In this document: positions 43,541 through 55,105 of the stretch, in pieces
How the letters are laid out: each line of letters begins with the position of its first letter
How positions within the stretch are numbered: the first letter of the stretch is position 1
NCBI RefSeq assembly: GCF_021155775.2
Contig: NC_060234.1
Coordinates: forward strand, 5,275,783 to 5,339,782
Length of the DNA: 64,000 bases
Reading direction: 5' to 3'
From: Neodiprion pinetum
Taxonomy: Eukaryota > Arthropoda > Insecta > Hymenoptera > Diprionidae
The notes under the pieces: model-generated
Seen by the model: the letters and a program-made list of their open reading frames with translations, nothing else
The model's database searches: none
What the model was told of the DNA's origin: nothing
Translations under genes and position numbers: made by a program

Positions 43541-46193
43541 TCGCCACCACCCCCACCCTTCGATGAACTCCCAGAGATACGATATTAATTTTATTCCGAC
43601 CGATGCACCGCTCAAATTTCGATTGTCGTTGATATTTTAGAAAATTTTGTCCGTACTACAAGTTCGTTTCTTTCAAACTTAAGACTTTTAAAAATACCTT
43701 TGGTAATGTAAGATGATAATTGGTTTTGATTGAAAATCACTTTTTCTAATTTTAACGAATCTTGAAGTTTTCGAAACTCTAGACTTCGAATTGTATGTTT
43801 TTAGAAAAAATTTTTGTACGCTGTCCGACAAACTTTCGGTTGGATGAAAATATTCAACACCTTTGTAGGATTTAACAACCAAATGATGGTGATTGAATAT
43901 TATCATGTACCGTTTAATTTGAATTTCTGATTTTAACGGAAATGAATCTGTTTTCAATGTCTTACCGACAAACGTGTGTACCTTTTATAAATAAACGATT
44001 GTGTCTTTCTCCTGTTTATTTATGTATTCTTAGAGAAAGTTTCGAATTTTAGGTGTATCGGATTTTTTTTTTTTTTCAAAACTTTTTTTGTCATTCGACT
44101 GCCAAGTCCTATAATTTGCAAATTTTTCACTCGGCAATTTTCTGAATCATCGCTGAAGTTTCTTTTTCTGTTTCCGACTCTTCCCTTTTCATTGTGACGA
44201 AAAGTATCACATTCACCTTTTTTTATCGTAAGATAGGCAAATCACGTAACTCTCGTAGAAATTTTACAACAGAAGATGACATTCGTGTTAAATCAATCGA
44301 GAGCTTAGAGAGAAAAGAAAGGATCGGGAAAAGCACGCAAATCATTCAGAGATTATTTTGGAATTGTTCATTTCAACAAAAAATATTTCAAATAAATAAC
44401 AACGTTATTCGCCTAATTCAACCAATTCAATCACGTCGCGCTTAGTTCTAAGTTAGTTATTCGTTTAGTTAAAATTGAAAGTGATGAATCGAATCCATGC
44501 ACTTGAATAAACTGATCCGATTTCATGTTTTATACAGCCAGTCAAAATCACCGCCAAACGGTGTAATCAAATATTCTTGTTTCTTTTTTTTTTTTTTTGA
44601 ATAGAGTTAAATTCCTCGATTGATGAACAATCATCGAATAAAACGAGTAGTAGAGAAATATTTGAGTAGAGGGACAAGAGCGTAATTTGCTCAGCGGTAA
44701 ATGATTCGTTCGTAAAATAATACGAAACCGAATTTCATTGCACTTTAGTTGATTGAAATAATTTAATAAGATTCAAGCAAACTAATTGATCAAAGACAAA
44801 GTCTCGCCCTCGGTTAACTCGAGTAATCAACCGAATCCTTTCGTCTTTTAACGAGTGTAAAAACATAATTTTCAACCTTGAATAATTGCACATCGTACAA
44901 TAACAATACTCACGATTTTGCGAATAACACTCAAACGATAATAAAGTTTAAAGAAAAGAAGAACGTTGACGAAACACGGGGTATTGCTAATATATTTAAC
45001 GAAAATCAGTTCTCGATTTGTATTACGTAATAAAATCGTTTGTCATTCGGCCAACACTTCGATTACCGTTTCACAAAAGCACAAAATTCTCAAACACTAA
45101 CTTCGGAACTCGCCAATTTTCCCACGAAGCTCGCGAACTGTCTTTCAAGTTCGAGAAACGAACCGACCGATCGGTTTGGTGGTTGCTTCAAGACTGTCCG
45201 ACCTACCACGAGTCTCGATCACTGCGACGCCTCTTCGGCAGAGCGCAGCGCTAGTATAAACATCGCGTACCTACTCAGACGTTGAAACTTTGCGTAAACA
45301 CGCGGCTTGCATCACTATCACGTGACTATTTTTGTTTTGATTTTTTCTTTCTCTCTACATTCTCTGACCGCGAGAGTAATTTCTTCGAAACATTTGCAGA
45401 GATTGTACGGATTATACCAGCTAGAATATTACTTTCGAAAATATTCTTCCGAATTTTGCTGTAATTTTGAAAGGAAAATGATCGTAGAGTTTCAATCACA
45501 TTTCAATTATACTTATTATCTTTCAAATGATAAAAGAAAGCCAGTACGATCGTTGTCGATCGTTTAAATTGCTTCAAACCACAATGAGAAAAAATAATAC
45601 TGCTAATATTGCTGCAATTTGTTTCTATATCAAATTTCTATCGAAAGTTTATCGTCTCTGCCGACGTAATTTTTTTCTCTCTCGTTTCAAACACGTCGCG
45701 TCTGTTTGAGATTTTTTTCAACCCTTCTTCGTATTGTCGACGTGTTTTTCACCAACATGTGCGTGCAATAAATTATAATATATTAACCGGCGGTGAGCGG
45801 TTCGATGCTTTGTCAGTTAACGACGCGTAAGACCGGTGCAGGTGGAATATACAAGGGTGCAGGGTAAAAGTGACGACTGACTAAAGCGGATAGACTCGTA
45901 GACGATATTAAACATTAGGAGTGTAAAAACATCCGGAACACAATGTCTCGCTGATTTTTATTGAAATGTTGAGCCCTTAATGTCAACGAAATCATTTCAG
46001 GCCTTGCAAAATGTTTCAAAATTCTTTAATATTTTTTAATACATCGTGCCGAATCTGAGAAATTATTTTATTTCGTTATTTTTTTTTTTTTTTTTTCTTT
46101 TTTGTAATTTCGGCTACGTACTTCTAAATCGTGTAAAATTTTGTCGAAGTGAAAATAAAAAGAAAGTTTGAAACTATCGTGACGTTAAAAATC
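43541..46193. other. AT-rich unassigned stretch with one mixed block
   Basis: About 45030-45330 is GC-richer and contains GTATAAAC near 45254 followed by CTCAGACG, but TATA-to-initiator spacing (about 22 bp) is too short for a normal core promoter. Open frames in this block exist in two phases. The rest is AT-rich with no recognised element. Confidence 0.3.
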
Positions 46194-46367
46194 ATGAGAA
46201 CCGGTGAACGCCTAAATCGACGAGTGATTTATCGGATCAAGTATTACCAAGTCCTTGAAATGAAACGAAGGATACCGTCAATGACAGGAAGACCGGAAAC
46301 GAAATGTCTAAATCGATACGACGAGGCGGAGCTGCGGGAACTTTTGGGTGAATTTTTAATGGATTGA
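46194..46367 (+). CDS. Possible small ORF, 57 codons, unidentified
   Basis: ATG at 46194 to TGA. The product starts MRTGERLNRRVIYRIKYYQV and ends NRYDEAELRELLGEFLMD. Unlike most small frames here it has a balanced composition with no homopolymer-encoded residues, a basic first half and an acidic, helix-prone C-terminus. The open frame extends upstream to about 46149 without another ATG, after a long T-rich tract. No splice signals or known domain were seen. It may be a small protein, an exon or a chance frame. Confidence 0.22.
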   Translation: MRTGERLNRRVIYRIKYYQVLEMKRRIPSMTGRPETKCLNRYDEAELRELLGEFLMD

Positions 46368-46517
46368 TCCCGAGGAAATAGACATTTCGGTGTGAATAGA
46401 TTCGAGCGGATCCTCACGTTTCGTATTCAATCGAGGCGATTCCTTTTGGAACATCTTGGAAAAGATTTTTCTGCGAGTTTAGCCGCGATACGAATGACGT
46501 GTTGAATGGTGGAAATC

Positions 46518-46558
<41 letters not shown>

Positions 46559-47430
46559 TCGCTATCTCAAATCCTTCCCTGCAGATAGAAGTTAAAAAAG
46601 GAAGGGCATAAAAAAAAAAGAAAGAAAAAGAAAAATAAAAATCGGTGGAAGGGGAGAGCGAACGAGAGTCATTCCGCACAGGGGAGTTTGATTAAAAGTT
46701 GCTTTCGTCGAGGCTTTCGCCATCCGTCCGTCCGCAGTTCGTGGGAATGAAATGATGCAACGTCGAGGCTCGAAGGAAGCCCGTCGACTGATTGAAATTT
46801 TTCACAAACTAATTCAATTCGAGTGTCTCTCTTCGTTCCTGCGTCACCCTTTTTTCCTTTGTCTTCTTTCTTAATACATCCCGAATTGTATTTATTATTT
46901 ATTCATTTGGTACGTAAATTATTTTTTTCACCTTTTCGTTTCTTTTCATACGTTTCCATCGTTTTTCACGCTCACCTGTCTCTTCTCTGATATTTCGTAA
47001 TTAATTATTTAAACAAAGGTCCAAAGAACGCGTCACTATGTATTCCTGTCACGTGAAAATTAACACCGGACATTCAGGGATACAAAAATTCTACGGCGAT
47101 ACAGTAATAACACAAAGATAAGAAATGCAATAACGAATTAAAAATAATGTAACAAGACGGAAAATTTGATCCACTTGAAATTTACTTTGAAGAAAACCGA
47201 AAACGAAACTGACAGCTTGGCATGGAATTCTCAAGCCTGACTTTAGCTCGCTTATGTAATTTCAAATTTGAGTCAAGTTCACTTGACTTATTTGTTTTTC
47301 CATTATGCTTTTCTTCTATACTCATTCTATTATGGATAATATCAAATAAAATTAGTTTCGAGGTTTCGAAATACACTGGTTTCCGAGTTCCTATTTTTGC
47401 TTCAGCATCAGCAGCATCTCGAGTACTGTA
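46368..47430. other. Unassigned; (CT)n and mixed sequence
   Basis: (CT)n at about 46516-46555. CpG-containing mixed sequence at about 46640-46800 carries a short frame beginning MMQRRGSKEARRLIEIFHKL, considered too weak to call. The remainder is AT-rich. Confidence 0.3.
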
Positions 47431-47576
47431 CTGACAGAAATTTGTCGTTACGGTTACCGCTCAGTCCTCAACTAGTCCTCAACTGTTTAGGCGTACCTCG
47501 TTTTTCGTAATTCCAACAATATTCAAACAGTTTTTTTAACGATACCTGTTTCACTCAATTATTCTAGTTACTGTAA
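47431..47576 (+). mobile_element. Family A MITE, both ends with large internal deletion
   Basis: The 5' part (CAGAAATTTGTCGTTACGGT, TACCGCTCAGTCCTCAACTA) is joined directly to the 3' part (GTTTAGGCGTACCTCGTTTT, CGTAATTCCAACAATATTCA, AACGATACCTGTTTCACTCA). AGTCCTCAACT is duplicated at the junction. About 290 bp are missing compared with full-length copies. Confidence 0.85.
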
Positions 47577-47961
47577 AGACTTATTTCAACTAAAGGAGCC
47601 AATCGAATATCCAGGAAATGTTGTATACAAAAGTTGCCGAAGATGCAGCCAAGTTTCTTTCAGAGCGCAGTAACTAACTTAATCCTCTATTTTCGATCCA
47701 TTCAATTGGCTCGGTTCAAACTCCCTCCGTGCCATACAACAGTTTCAATTATCGTTTTAATTAAATTCTCCCTGGTAGTTTGTGTTCGCGTATACAGACC
47801 AAGGAAAAAGCGTGGTTCACTTGTCCTGAACCTTATTCCTCTAATCAAGACGCGAAAATTATAGGACTTCGATATGATTCGGGGACACGGGTTTTCGCTT
47901 CTTTTCTGTTTTGCGAATGAAATCAAAATTGGTAAAAATAATTGACAGCACAGACTTAAAA
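47577..47961. other. Unassigned spacer between two elements
   Basis: Mixed to AT-rich sequence; no gene recognised. Confidence 0.3.
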
Positions 47962-48496
47962 TTAAAACCCCTTGAACGGCATTTCACTCTCACGATTTTC
48001 GCGAAATTTCATACTTGAGAGTTTTCAAGATCGCTGATCACGAATCTGCGTTAAAAATTCATCAATTCAAAATGGCGGATCCAATATGGCGGACGCAGAT
48101 TCAAAACGTGAATTGATTGAGATGAGATCTTGAGTTCTCAGAGGTTTTATGCGTCCCAGATTGCAAGCTCATGGTCAAAATGAAGAAACTCGAAATAGTG
48201 AGTGAAATATGGTAGCTTACAAATACTTTGCTTCTCATAACGTATCGCATTTTCTAGTATTTCGTATTTAACGTCTTTGTGCGTTCGTCAAGTTGAAAAT
48301 TCGTGATCAGTGACCTCAAAAATCCCCGAACGCCGATTCCCGTTCGAATTGAATCAATTTCGAATTTTGATCCGCCATTTTGAGTTTTTGAATTTTGACT
48401 TCAAATCCGAAACGAACGACTAAAAAAACCAAAGGCATACTTTGTTTTTCTAAATTTGGGGGATGGTGAAATTTTTCTCACACCTTAAGGGGTTAA
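47962..48496. mobile_element. Possible TTAA-flanked palindromic element with CCCCTT ends
   Basis: TTAA (47962-47965) precedes CCCCTTGA at 47968. At the other end TTAAGGGG is followed by TTAA (48493-48496). The inner sequence holds inverted pairs: CTGATCACGAATC near 48033 with GATTTTTGAGGTCACTGATC in reverse near 48300-48330, and TCAAAATGGCGGATC near 48068 with GATCCGCCATTTTGA near 48369. TTAA targets are typical of piggyBac and Kolobok types, but two extra A bases on the left make the ends imperfect. There is no coding frame. Confidence 0.45.
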
Positions 48497-48901
48497 TGTC
48501 GAGTGAATCCGAAGATTATTGACGATTTTCGATAGAAAAAAAAAGAAATCGCCGCACCTATCGTAGATTATTTCGGTGAAAATCACAGCGATCTCGATCA
48601 GACTCGAAGCGAGAAGCTTTTTTCGTTCATCCCGCTAGTTTGAACCCGTTATATTGCCAGGCTACGGTTATGACAAGCTATTCGCGCAACACGATAACTC
48701 GTCAATCACTGTACGTGCTCGCTATATTTCACGCTTCTGAAGCTAAATTTTTATTTTTTCTCATTTCTTTATTTTAATGTTTCGAATCGACGTCGCGGGT
48801 TTAACCCAAAACGAGATGTTCTCGTAAATTTTATTAACGATCCTCGATGATAAATGCCTGCTGCAAAGGAATAAATGGGAAAACGAATCGATACGACTGT
48901 A
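48497..48901. other. Unassigned spacer
   Basis: Mixed sequence with no recognised feature. Confidence 0.3.
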
Positions 48902-49333
48902 CACTGAGAGAAATTTTTAGTTGCGGTTACCGCTCAGTCTTCAGCTATTTTTATTTTTTTACCACAATCGTAAAATATTATTCTAGGTATGAAAATGAAA
49001 ATTAGTTTTCTAGCCGTTACCGGAAAGTCTAGTATCCGTTACTATTCTTTCTCATTACGATCGCTGTTGCTATATTTTCTTGCAACTGTTGCGAAAATTT
49101 AACGCTCGTGCAGCGATAAATTGACGTTAAATCCTTGTTTGACTAAAAAAGTCGAGTAAACCTCGGAAACTGATTTTGCGTTGCAATGACCAAAAAAGGA
49201 TCGACGATATCGCGACATCGTTACGCGTCCCTCGTTTCTCGTAATTCCAACAATGTTCAAACAGTTTTTTTAACGACACCTGTTTTACTGAATTCTTCTA
49301 GTTACTGTAACAAATGAAATATTTCTCCGAGTG
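48902..49333 (+). mobile_element. Family A MITE, full-length copy
   Basis: The 5' end is CACTGAGAGAAATTTTTAGT and the 3' end AAATATTTCTCCGAGTG, an imperfect inverted repeat. All internal blocks are present in order (TTACCGCTCAGTCTTCAGCT, GCCGTTACCGGAAAGTCTAG, CATTACGATCGCTGTTGCTA, AATTGACGTTAAATCC, CTCGTTTCTCGTAATTCCAA). About 432 bp, no coding frame. Confidence 0.92.
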
Positions 49334-50390
49334 GAGGAATTTCTTTTTATTTCCCCTTCTTCCTCGTACGGGGGATTGATTATATTTTTCGCTCAAATCC
49401 GGTAGAAGTAGACGAGAGGTAGGCGATAGATGGAAGCGTTTCGGTTTTATCTGTACGTCGCAGACGGGTTTAACAACGCGTGATACGTTGTATACGTTAC
49501 GCGTCGGAGGTTGCGTCGCATCGAAAACGACCGGAGCGAGAGCTTTTGCCCACCGAATTGGAAGGCGAAACCAGCTGATGGGAAGCCGCAAAACGAGTTG
49601 CGATACTTAATTCGGTGACACACTTTTTATACCCCAGGTTATGGCTGCAGCCTGGCGGACATTCGGGTATCGGAAAAACGACCGACTTACCCGACGATCC
49701 CTTCGACGAGCTGTAACGCCAATCGCGATATCGTCGAGTCTTAATTACGTTCCACGCGAAACTGACGGACAAGCTTTACGAAGCTTTGTCTTTAGATTTT
49801 CTCCACGGTTCATCCGAATATCGTTGCTATTGTCGATATTACGTACAATTCTCTCAAACACACAAATACTTTATATATTATTTATTTTTATCGAGGATGT
49901 TTCAACTGGTCTCCGGACATGAAAAAAAGCGTTAAATACATTGTCTCGTCAAATTTTACAGGTTTCGTTTTACGAGATTTCAGAGGATATCTACAAAAAA
50001 TAGTCGAAAATTTGATTCGGTGATGAGTTTGAAATTTAATATTTTTTTTTTTTTTACAAAATTTTACGATTCAACTACCAACGTAAATGGGAAAAAAATA
50101 AAATTCACATCCGCACAATCGATATGCTCACGTTTCACATTTATTTCATTAAACTCTTTCATCAACATTTTTTTCCCCCATATTTTCATCCCCGTTGCAC
50201 TAACCAATCGTGAAATTTCTATTATGATTTATCGCCCTTACTGACATACTTCACCATAAATAAATGAACAAATTTTACGGTGAGAAAAAAAACATCACAC
50301 ACAGATGGAGAAAATTAGCTAATGAGTAATTAAATACTAAATTGCGAAGGTAGCGAAGAAGTTCAATTTCTCGACACCGTTGTTCACATA
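49334..50390. other. Mixed block then AT-rich DNA; no supported gene
   Basis: About 49400-49820 is CpG-containing with open frames on both strands. On the plus strand a possible acceptor (TTTTTATACCCCAG, about 49625-49635) lies directly before GTTATGGCTGCAGCC, and a 93-codon frame starts at 49641, but its second half is hydrophobic AT-rich readthrough and no donor stands out. AT-rich after 49820. Confidence 0.25.
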
Positions 50391-50418
50391 TTATTATTAT
50401 TATCCATGTACCGTTGTG

Positions 50419-50454
<36 letters not shown>

Positions 50455-50485
50455 GTTGTTGTTGTTGTTGTTGTTATTATTATTA
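50391..50485. repeat. (ATT)n - (TTG)n - (ATT)n compound microsatellite
   Basis: ATT repeats at 50391-50402 and about 50419-50454, then (TTG)n to about 50475, then ATT to about 50485. Confidence 0.95.
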
Positions 50486-50840
50486 CCCCGTGGGAGTTTA
50501 CTATATCGCGAAGGGTGGAGCGCGATTCGTTTGGAATTCGAGGAATCGACATGTAGAAGGAATCTTCAATATCGAGCTGAATAATGAATAATTCTTATGG
50601 TGTGACGTCGTCCTCTATTCTCAGTAATCCCTACCGATATTTCCAGCGACCGATCCTGGCATTCCTCAGCGCCCTTATCCCTGTTATATTATCGAAAAGG
50701 ATCAGGTATACGACGTGTGTACGTCACGCAACGATCCAAGTGGTGAAATTTACTCGAATTTTATTCATCTCCCGATCTGTTTTCCTTCTCTCATTTGTTC
50801 GATTAACCGTCGATTTTGCCCAAGCTTAAAAAAGTGTACG
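50486..50840. other. Unassigned mixed sequence
   Basis: Moderately GC-containing DNA between a microsatellite and a foldback element. An open frame at 50584-50829 has no supporting signals. Confidence 0.3.
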
Positions 50841-52072
50841 TATATGGAGGATTTCACGTTAAATCGAACGAAACACATTTGATGTTTTTGCCTTTTTACT
50901 CACTTGAAGTTTGCATCGAAAGCATGAAATGTGAATTTTTTCTGATCTTCCTGACCAAGCATTTTCTTACCACCGCTAGTCGAAAAATCAGTTTTTGACG
51001 ATTTCTCATTTTTTCAAGTTGACGTAGCTTGAAATTCAGATGACGTATGGAAAAAGTTCCCATGCAAAAGTTTCGCATCTTTGTACGAAATTTCTAAACA
51101 TAATTTTGTGTCATTTTTCGTGCCCCGTTAAAGTATAATTTTGACGAAAAATCTTCGAAAATCTGCCGTAACAAAATACTATCTTCATCGAATTGGCTGA
51201 ATTTTTTACACAGCATGTCAATACCAAAGATTGTCTGTAAGTTTCGTAGTTGGTGGAAAACTGGTTCAAAAGTTACAAGTAACAGTTTACATGGATGTCT
51301 GAAATTAGTCGTCCATACGTAGCGTAACGCGACACTACGAATGGTAAAAGCTATACAGTCGGTATTACGATACGCGAAACATCGTTGAATTCTTACCTCG
51401 GATGCATATTGCTTGAGAAATATTGCCCGGCGGTACGGAACTCGCGTAACATGTCAGGAATCGTGACGAATGATGGAAAAAGTCGACGATCGAGATTATA
51501 AACAAAGCGCGTAACAATTGACGATCGCGCTCGAGTGCGCAGCAGCGCAACGCGCAGGGTGAGAAAATTCCTTGTCGCGCCGCGAAGTTTGAACCGAATT
51601 CTCGCCACTGCGTGAATATTTGTTGATACATCTTCCGAACCACCGCGCCGCCCACTTCGACGTTTTTAAACAACCTTTAGCATTGAAGCAGGCATTCTGT
51701 GTATAAATTGTAGCCCATTCGATCCGGGCGTTTTTCGGTTACGAACAATTTACCCGCATTTTGTACCAAAACTACACTGAAACGGGGTATGAAAAATCCG
51801 AAAAAAAATACTCTAGAAAATTTCACAAGAGAACCTAAAATTTTTGTAAAGGTATTTTTTCATATGTCGTCTAGGTTTTAAGCTACGTAGGAGCGAAAAA
51901 TCAAAACATTGTTGAAATCAATTTATTGGATGAGTTGTAAAGAAATCATGTGTCGGAAAAATCTGAAAAAATTCAAGGTTCGTCCTTTCAATACGTACTT
52001 TGATTGTGTGAGAGGACAGTCAAATGGATCAGGGAAACCGACAGTTCGATTTGACGTGAAATACCCGATATA
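50841..52072. mobile_element. Foldback element F3, about 1.23 kb, with a GC-rich centre
   Basis: The left end is TATATGGAGGATTTCACGTT and the right end reverse-complements to TATATCGGGTATTTCACGTC, both followed by AAATCGAAC. Diverged but collinear pairing continues for over 400 bp: GACGTAGCTTGAAATTCAGA pairs with TACGTAGCTTAAAACCTAGA, TTTCGTGCCCCGTTAAAGTA with TTCATACCCCGTTTCAGTGT, and ATCGAATTGGCTGAATTTTT with ATCGAATGGGCTACAATTTA. The centre (about 51320-51640) is unlike the arms and GC-rich; see the exon-like segment. Confidence 0.82.
51397..51640 (-). other. Exon-like GC-rich segment inside foldback F3, strong donor
   Basis: On the minus strand this segment is open in two phases and ends at CCGAG|GTAAGAATTC (exon end 51397), a near-consensus donor. 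One frame reads MARIRFKLRGATRNFLTLRV early and PDMLREFRTAGQYFSSNMHP at its end; the other ends NISQAICIRG. It contains abundant CpG, unlike the arms. It could be a captured genomic exon, original coding remnant of the element, or chance. No family is recognised. Confidence 0.25.
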
Positions 52073-52645
52073 CATATATTGAACAATAAATAAAAATGAT
52101 TTTCTCCTCAATTTCTATGAAAAAGAATTTTCGAAACATATTAGAATTCACGAGCAATCCTTTTTCTGTGTTCTTTCTTTTCTTTCCCCGAGCGCGGCCC
52201 GAAAACTACAAGTCATTCCAGTAAAACTTGACTAAAATCGGTCAAGTAGAATTCAAAATATCCTTCCAAAACGCAGCATATGTGAAAAAGGAAATAAAAA
52301 AAAAATAGGCCCTACCATTGACCCAACATCCGGTCAATATTATTAACTTTCCGCGAACGAAAACATTAGGTTTCTACTATTCAAATCATTAATAAACATT
52401 CTGCAAACAGAAATTTTTTTACCGTCATCCTTTTCTTTTAACTTAATTCCTGAAGAAAATTGCTTTTTCGACTTTCTCGAGGCTCCAAGTTCCCGTAATT
52501 GACATCACGATCAGTTTTGCGCTGTCCCTTTCTCTTGTTTTTTTTTTTTTCATCACTCGTCGTCAAAAACGGAGTGAAATTTTAACGCCTTCTAGAGTGC
52601 AAGGACCAACGGCACCGAGCTTATGCCCTATTTTTATCAGTTCCT

Positions 52646-52646
<1 letters not shown>
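52073..52646. other. Unassigned AT-rich sequence
   Basis: No gene or element was recognised; T run near 52538. Confidence 0.35.

Positions 52647-52703
<57 letters not shown>
52647..52703. repeat. (CT)n microsatellite, about 57 bp
   Basis: Perfect CT dinucleotide repeat. Confidence 0.98.
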
Positions 52704-52705
<2 letters not shown>

Positions 52706-54082
52706 TTTTCATCCCTCGCGGCGTCGCAGCAGTGCTTGACCTGACAATGTTAATTACCCGTGAATAAGGCTGCAGCGGTGCTGGGCGCCTGTTTTATAAA
52801 ACGAGGTTACTTGTGCACGTCTTGTCGCTCCTCGTCTCGGTATAAGGGTTGGCTGTTAAGCCCCGCTGTACCTAGCTCATTTACGACGAGTAGAAGCGGC
52901 GGAAAAACGGTGAAAAATAAAAAAAGGGGCAGAATTCGTACGGCGGGAATGAAAAAACGAGATCGAAGAAATGAGAGAAATTAACCCGACTGTGCGGCCC
53001 GACCTTCGTCTTACCTGCGTGCGATGATCCTTCAGGAATTTTATATCCGACCTACCGCGTGAGCTTAATTTTAATACATTTTGTACGAGGCGTTCCGTGC
53101 AAGCTTACCGGCGTCGTTTGATTTCATCGTGGATTTTTCATAAATTCAAATACGACGATACGAACTTTTGATACCACTTCCGATTTTTATTCCGAACATT
53201 TTCTAACTCAAGAGTTTTTCTCAATGCTAACAAACTCATGTTATTCGGGGTATTTTAAATCGGTTACAAATTCCGATCACCGATATATAATACCAACTTC
53301 ACCGTAGAGAAATTGAGTTTTCTAGAAAGAGCTGTATTTTTCATATCTTTTCCAACGTATTGGCTATTTTATTTACACTCGAAAAGCGCTGTTGAAATTT
53401 TTCGTTCAATGTAGAGCAATTATATCTAACGAATTCATGATATTCAAAACGTTGAGAAAACGTCGAAAATTATTTACGACAAGATAGCTACTCTGGGTAT
53501 CTATCAAAGCTGCTTATTCGTTTTACAAAAGTTATTCGGGACATTCTGTGAAAACATTATGAAAATATTTTCCCACCTAGTAAAAGCTCGATTTCGTTGT
53601 TCCGGAGGTACAATTAAACCTTTGAGTGGAATTTCTCGCAAAGACTAAATCTGAATTCATATAATTTAGGCTGTCAAATTTTCACCATTCAACTCTGTTT
53701 CAATGGTTAATAATATTCTGAGATACATGTTATACAGGTTTGCAAAAAGTACCATATTTCCATTTTATCCCTAGCAATATGACGGAGAATTTGGATCTAA
53801 ATCCAAAAGCGTAAGAGACGCAATAAGCTAATGGAATTGGCAGGGAATGACCTATATACGAATAGTTTGGACAAATACACGGTTCGGAGCAGGAATTATT
53901 CACGGTTAGTCGGTCGGCTGAAGAGGTATGCTCGTCATTTTACGGTACTGTAAGTACTAATACTTCTAATTGGCGGGTGCGTAAAGCGAGTATTGATTTC
54001 CAATAAAAATTAATTACCCAGGCACAAACTAGGGTATAACAGCTATAATAAGCCGTGCTGTGCTTTGACAATAAAGGGTATA

Positions 54083-54119
<37 letters not shown>
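52704..54119. other. Mixed block then AT-rich DNA, ending in (TA)n
   Basis: About 52704-53130 is complex, CpG-containing sequence that could be a conserved non-coding element; its 74-codon frame has no splice support. Then AT-rich. A (TA)n tract at about 54079-54119 leads directly into Family C copy 2. Confidence 0.3.
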
Positions 54120-54122
<3 letters not shown>

Positions 54123-54438
54123 CAAAATAAAATATTTATTCTTGAAAAAAAAAATCAACAATGCTGGCTCTCGGCCCACTTTCGGACTAGGACGAAAAAT
54201 TATGTTTTGGGTCATAGTTTCTGTGAAAAAAAGATCATCAATTTAAAAACGATCCCTCTCCATGTTTTTTCACAATTTTATGATTTTTGAGCTCGTGCAA
54301 CCCCTTAAAAATGAGATAAAAATATCCAAAAATTTTGAGGTCGTATTTTGGGCCAAACAGAACCCAAAATAAATTGGACATCAAAATCGGAAGGGGTCAG
54401 GCCGATGGCCCGGCGAATTGACATGGAATTCCCCATAT
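54120..54438 (-). mobile_element. Family C element, copy 2, inserted in a TA microsatellite
   Basis: Closely matches 16692-17010 along its whole length, with scattered substitutions and a few small indels. The left edge is (TA)n followed by CCGCAAAATAAAATATTTAT; the right edge is GGAATTCCCCATATATATAT running into (TG)n. Microsatellite sequence touches both ends, which marks the boundaries. There is no coding frame. Confidence 0.88.
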
Positions 54439-54681
54439 ATATATATGTGTGTGTGTGTATGCCTTGACTGTCAGAGGTTGTATGAATACATGTATATGAC
54501 AAAACGGAACGAAGCTTTCTAATTAATTTATCAGACAAAGGATTTTCTTCGTCGATCGAGTACTTTCTTTTGTTCACTGTGAAAATATCGGAGGTTTTGC
54601 TTCGCGAAGTTATTGACGAAACGAGAAGACTCTTAAATTATAATTGGCGAAATTTATCGGGAAATTGAAGATGTTTCGTCA
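54439..54681. other. Short spacer with TG/TA microsatellite
   Basis: (TA)(TG)n at the left, then mixed sequence. Confidence 0.4.
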
Positions 54682-55105
54682 CACTGAGAGAAATTTTTAG
54701 TTTCGGTTACCGCTCAGTCCTCAACTATTTTCACTTTTTACCACGATCGAAAAATAGAGTTCTAGGTAAAAAATGAAAATTAGTTTTCCAGCCGTTACCG
54801 GAAAGTCTAGTATCCGTTACTATTTTTTCTCATTACGATCGCTGTTGCTAGATTTTCTTGCAACTGTTGCGAAAATTTAACGCTTGTGCAAGAATAAATT
54901 GACGTTAAAGCCTTGTTTAACTAAAAAAAGTCGAGTAAACCTCGGAAACTGATTTTCCGTTGCAATAACCAAAAAAGGATCGACGATAGCGCAAAATGTT
55001 TAGGCGTACCTCGTTTTTCGTAATTCCAACAATATTCACGCAGTTTTTTTTAGCGATACCTGTTCTACTAAATTTTTCTAGTTATCGTATCGAATGAAAT
55101 TTTTC
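54682..55105 (+). mobile_element. Family A MITE, near full-length copy
   Basis: The 5' end is CACTGAGAGAAATTTTTAGT. All internal blocks are in order, including GCCGTTACCGGAAAGTCTAG, AATTGACGTTAAAGCCTTGT, GATAGCGCAAAATGTTTAGG and CGTACCTCGTTTTTCGTAAT. The 3' end stops at GAATGAAATTTTTC; the last bases of the terminal repeat (TCAGTG) are lost or changed. Confidence 0.92.

Noticed and set aside
43339..43566. Frame with RRDVASLRKSVEELTTAG leading into polyproline
   Set aside because: The polyproline comes from a poly-C tract and the upstream acceptor is weak; the opposite strand is equally open (polyglycine).
45254..45280. TATAAAC followed by CTCAGACG as a core promoter
   Set aside because: Same short spacing; frames downstream are not convincing.
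49641..49922. 93-codon frame starting MAAAWRTFGYRKND after a possible acceptor
   Set aside because: The second half is hydrophobic AT-rich readthrough and the minus strand is open over the same block; support is too thin for a CDS call.
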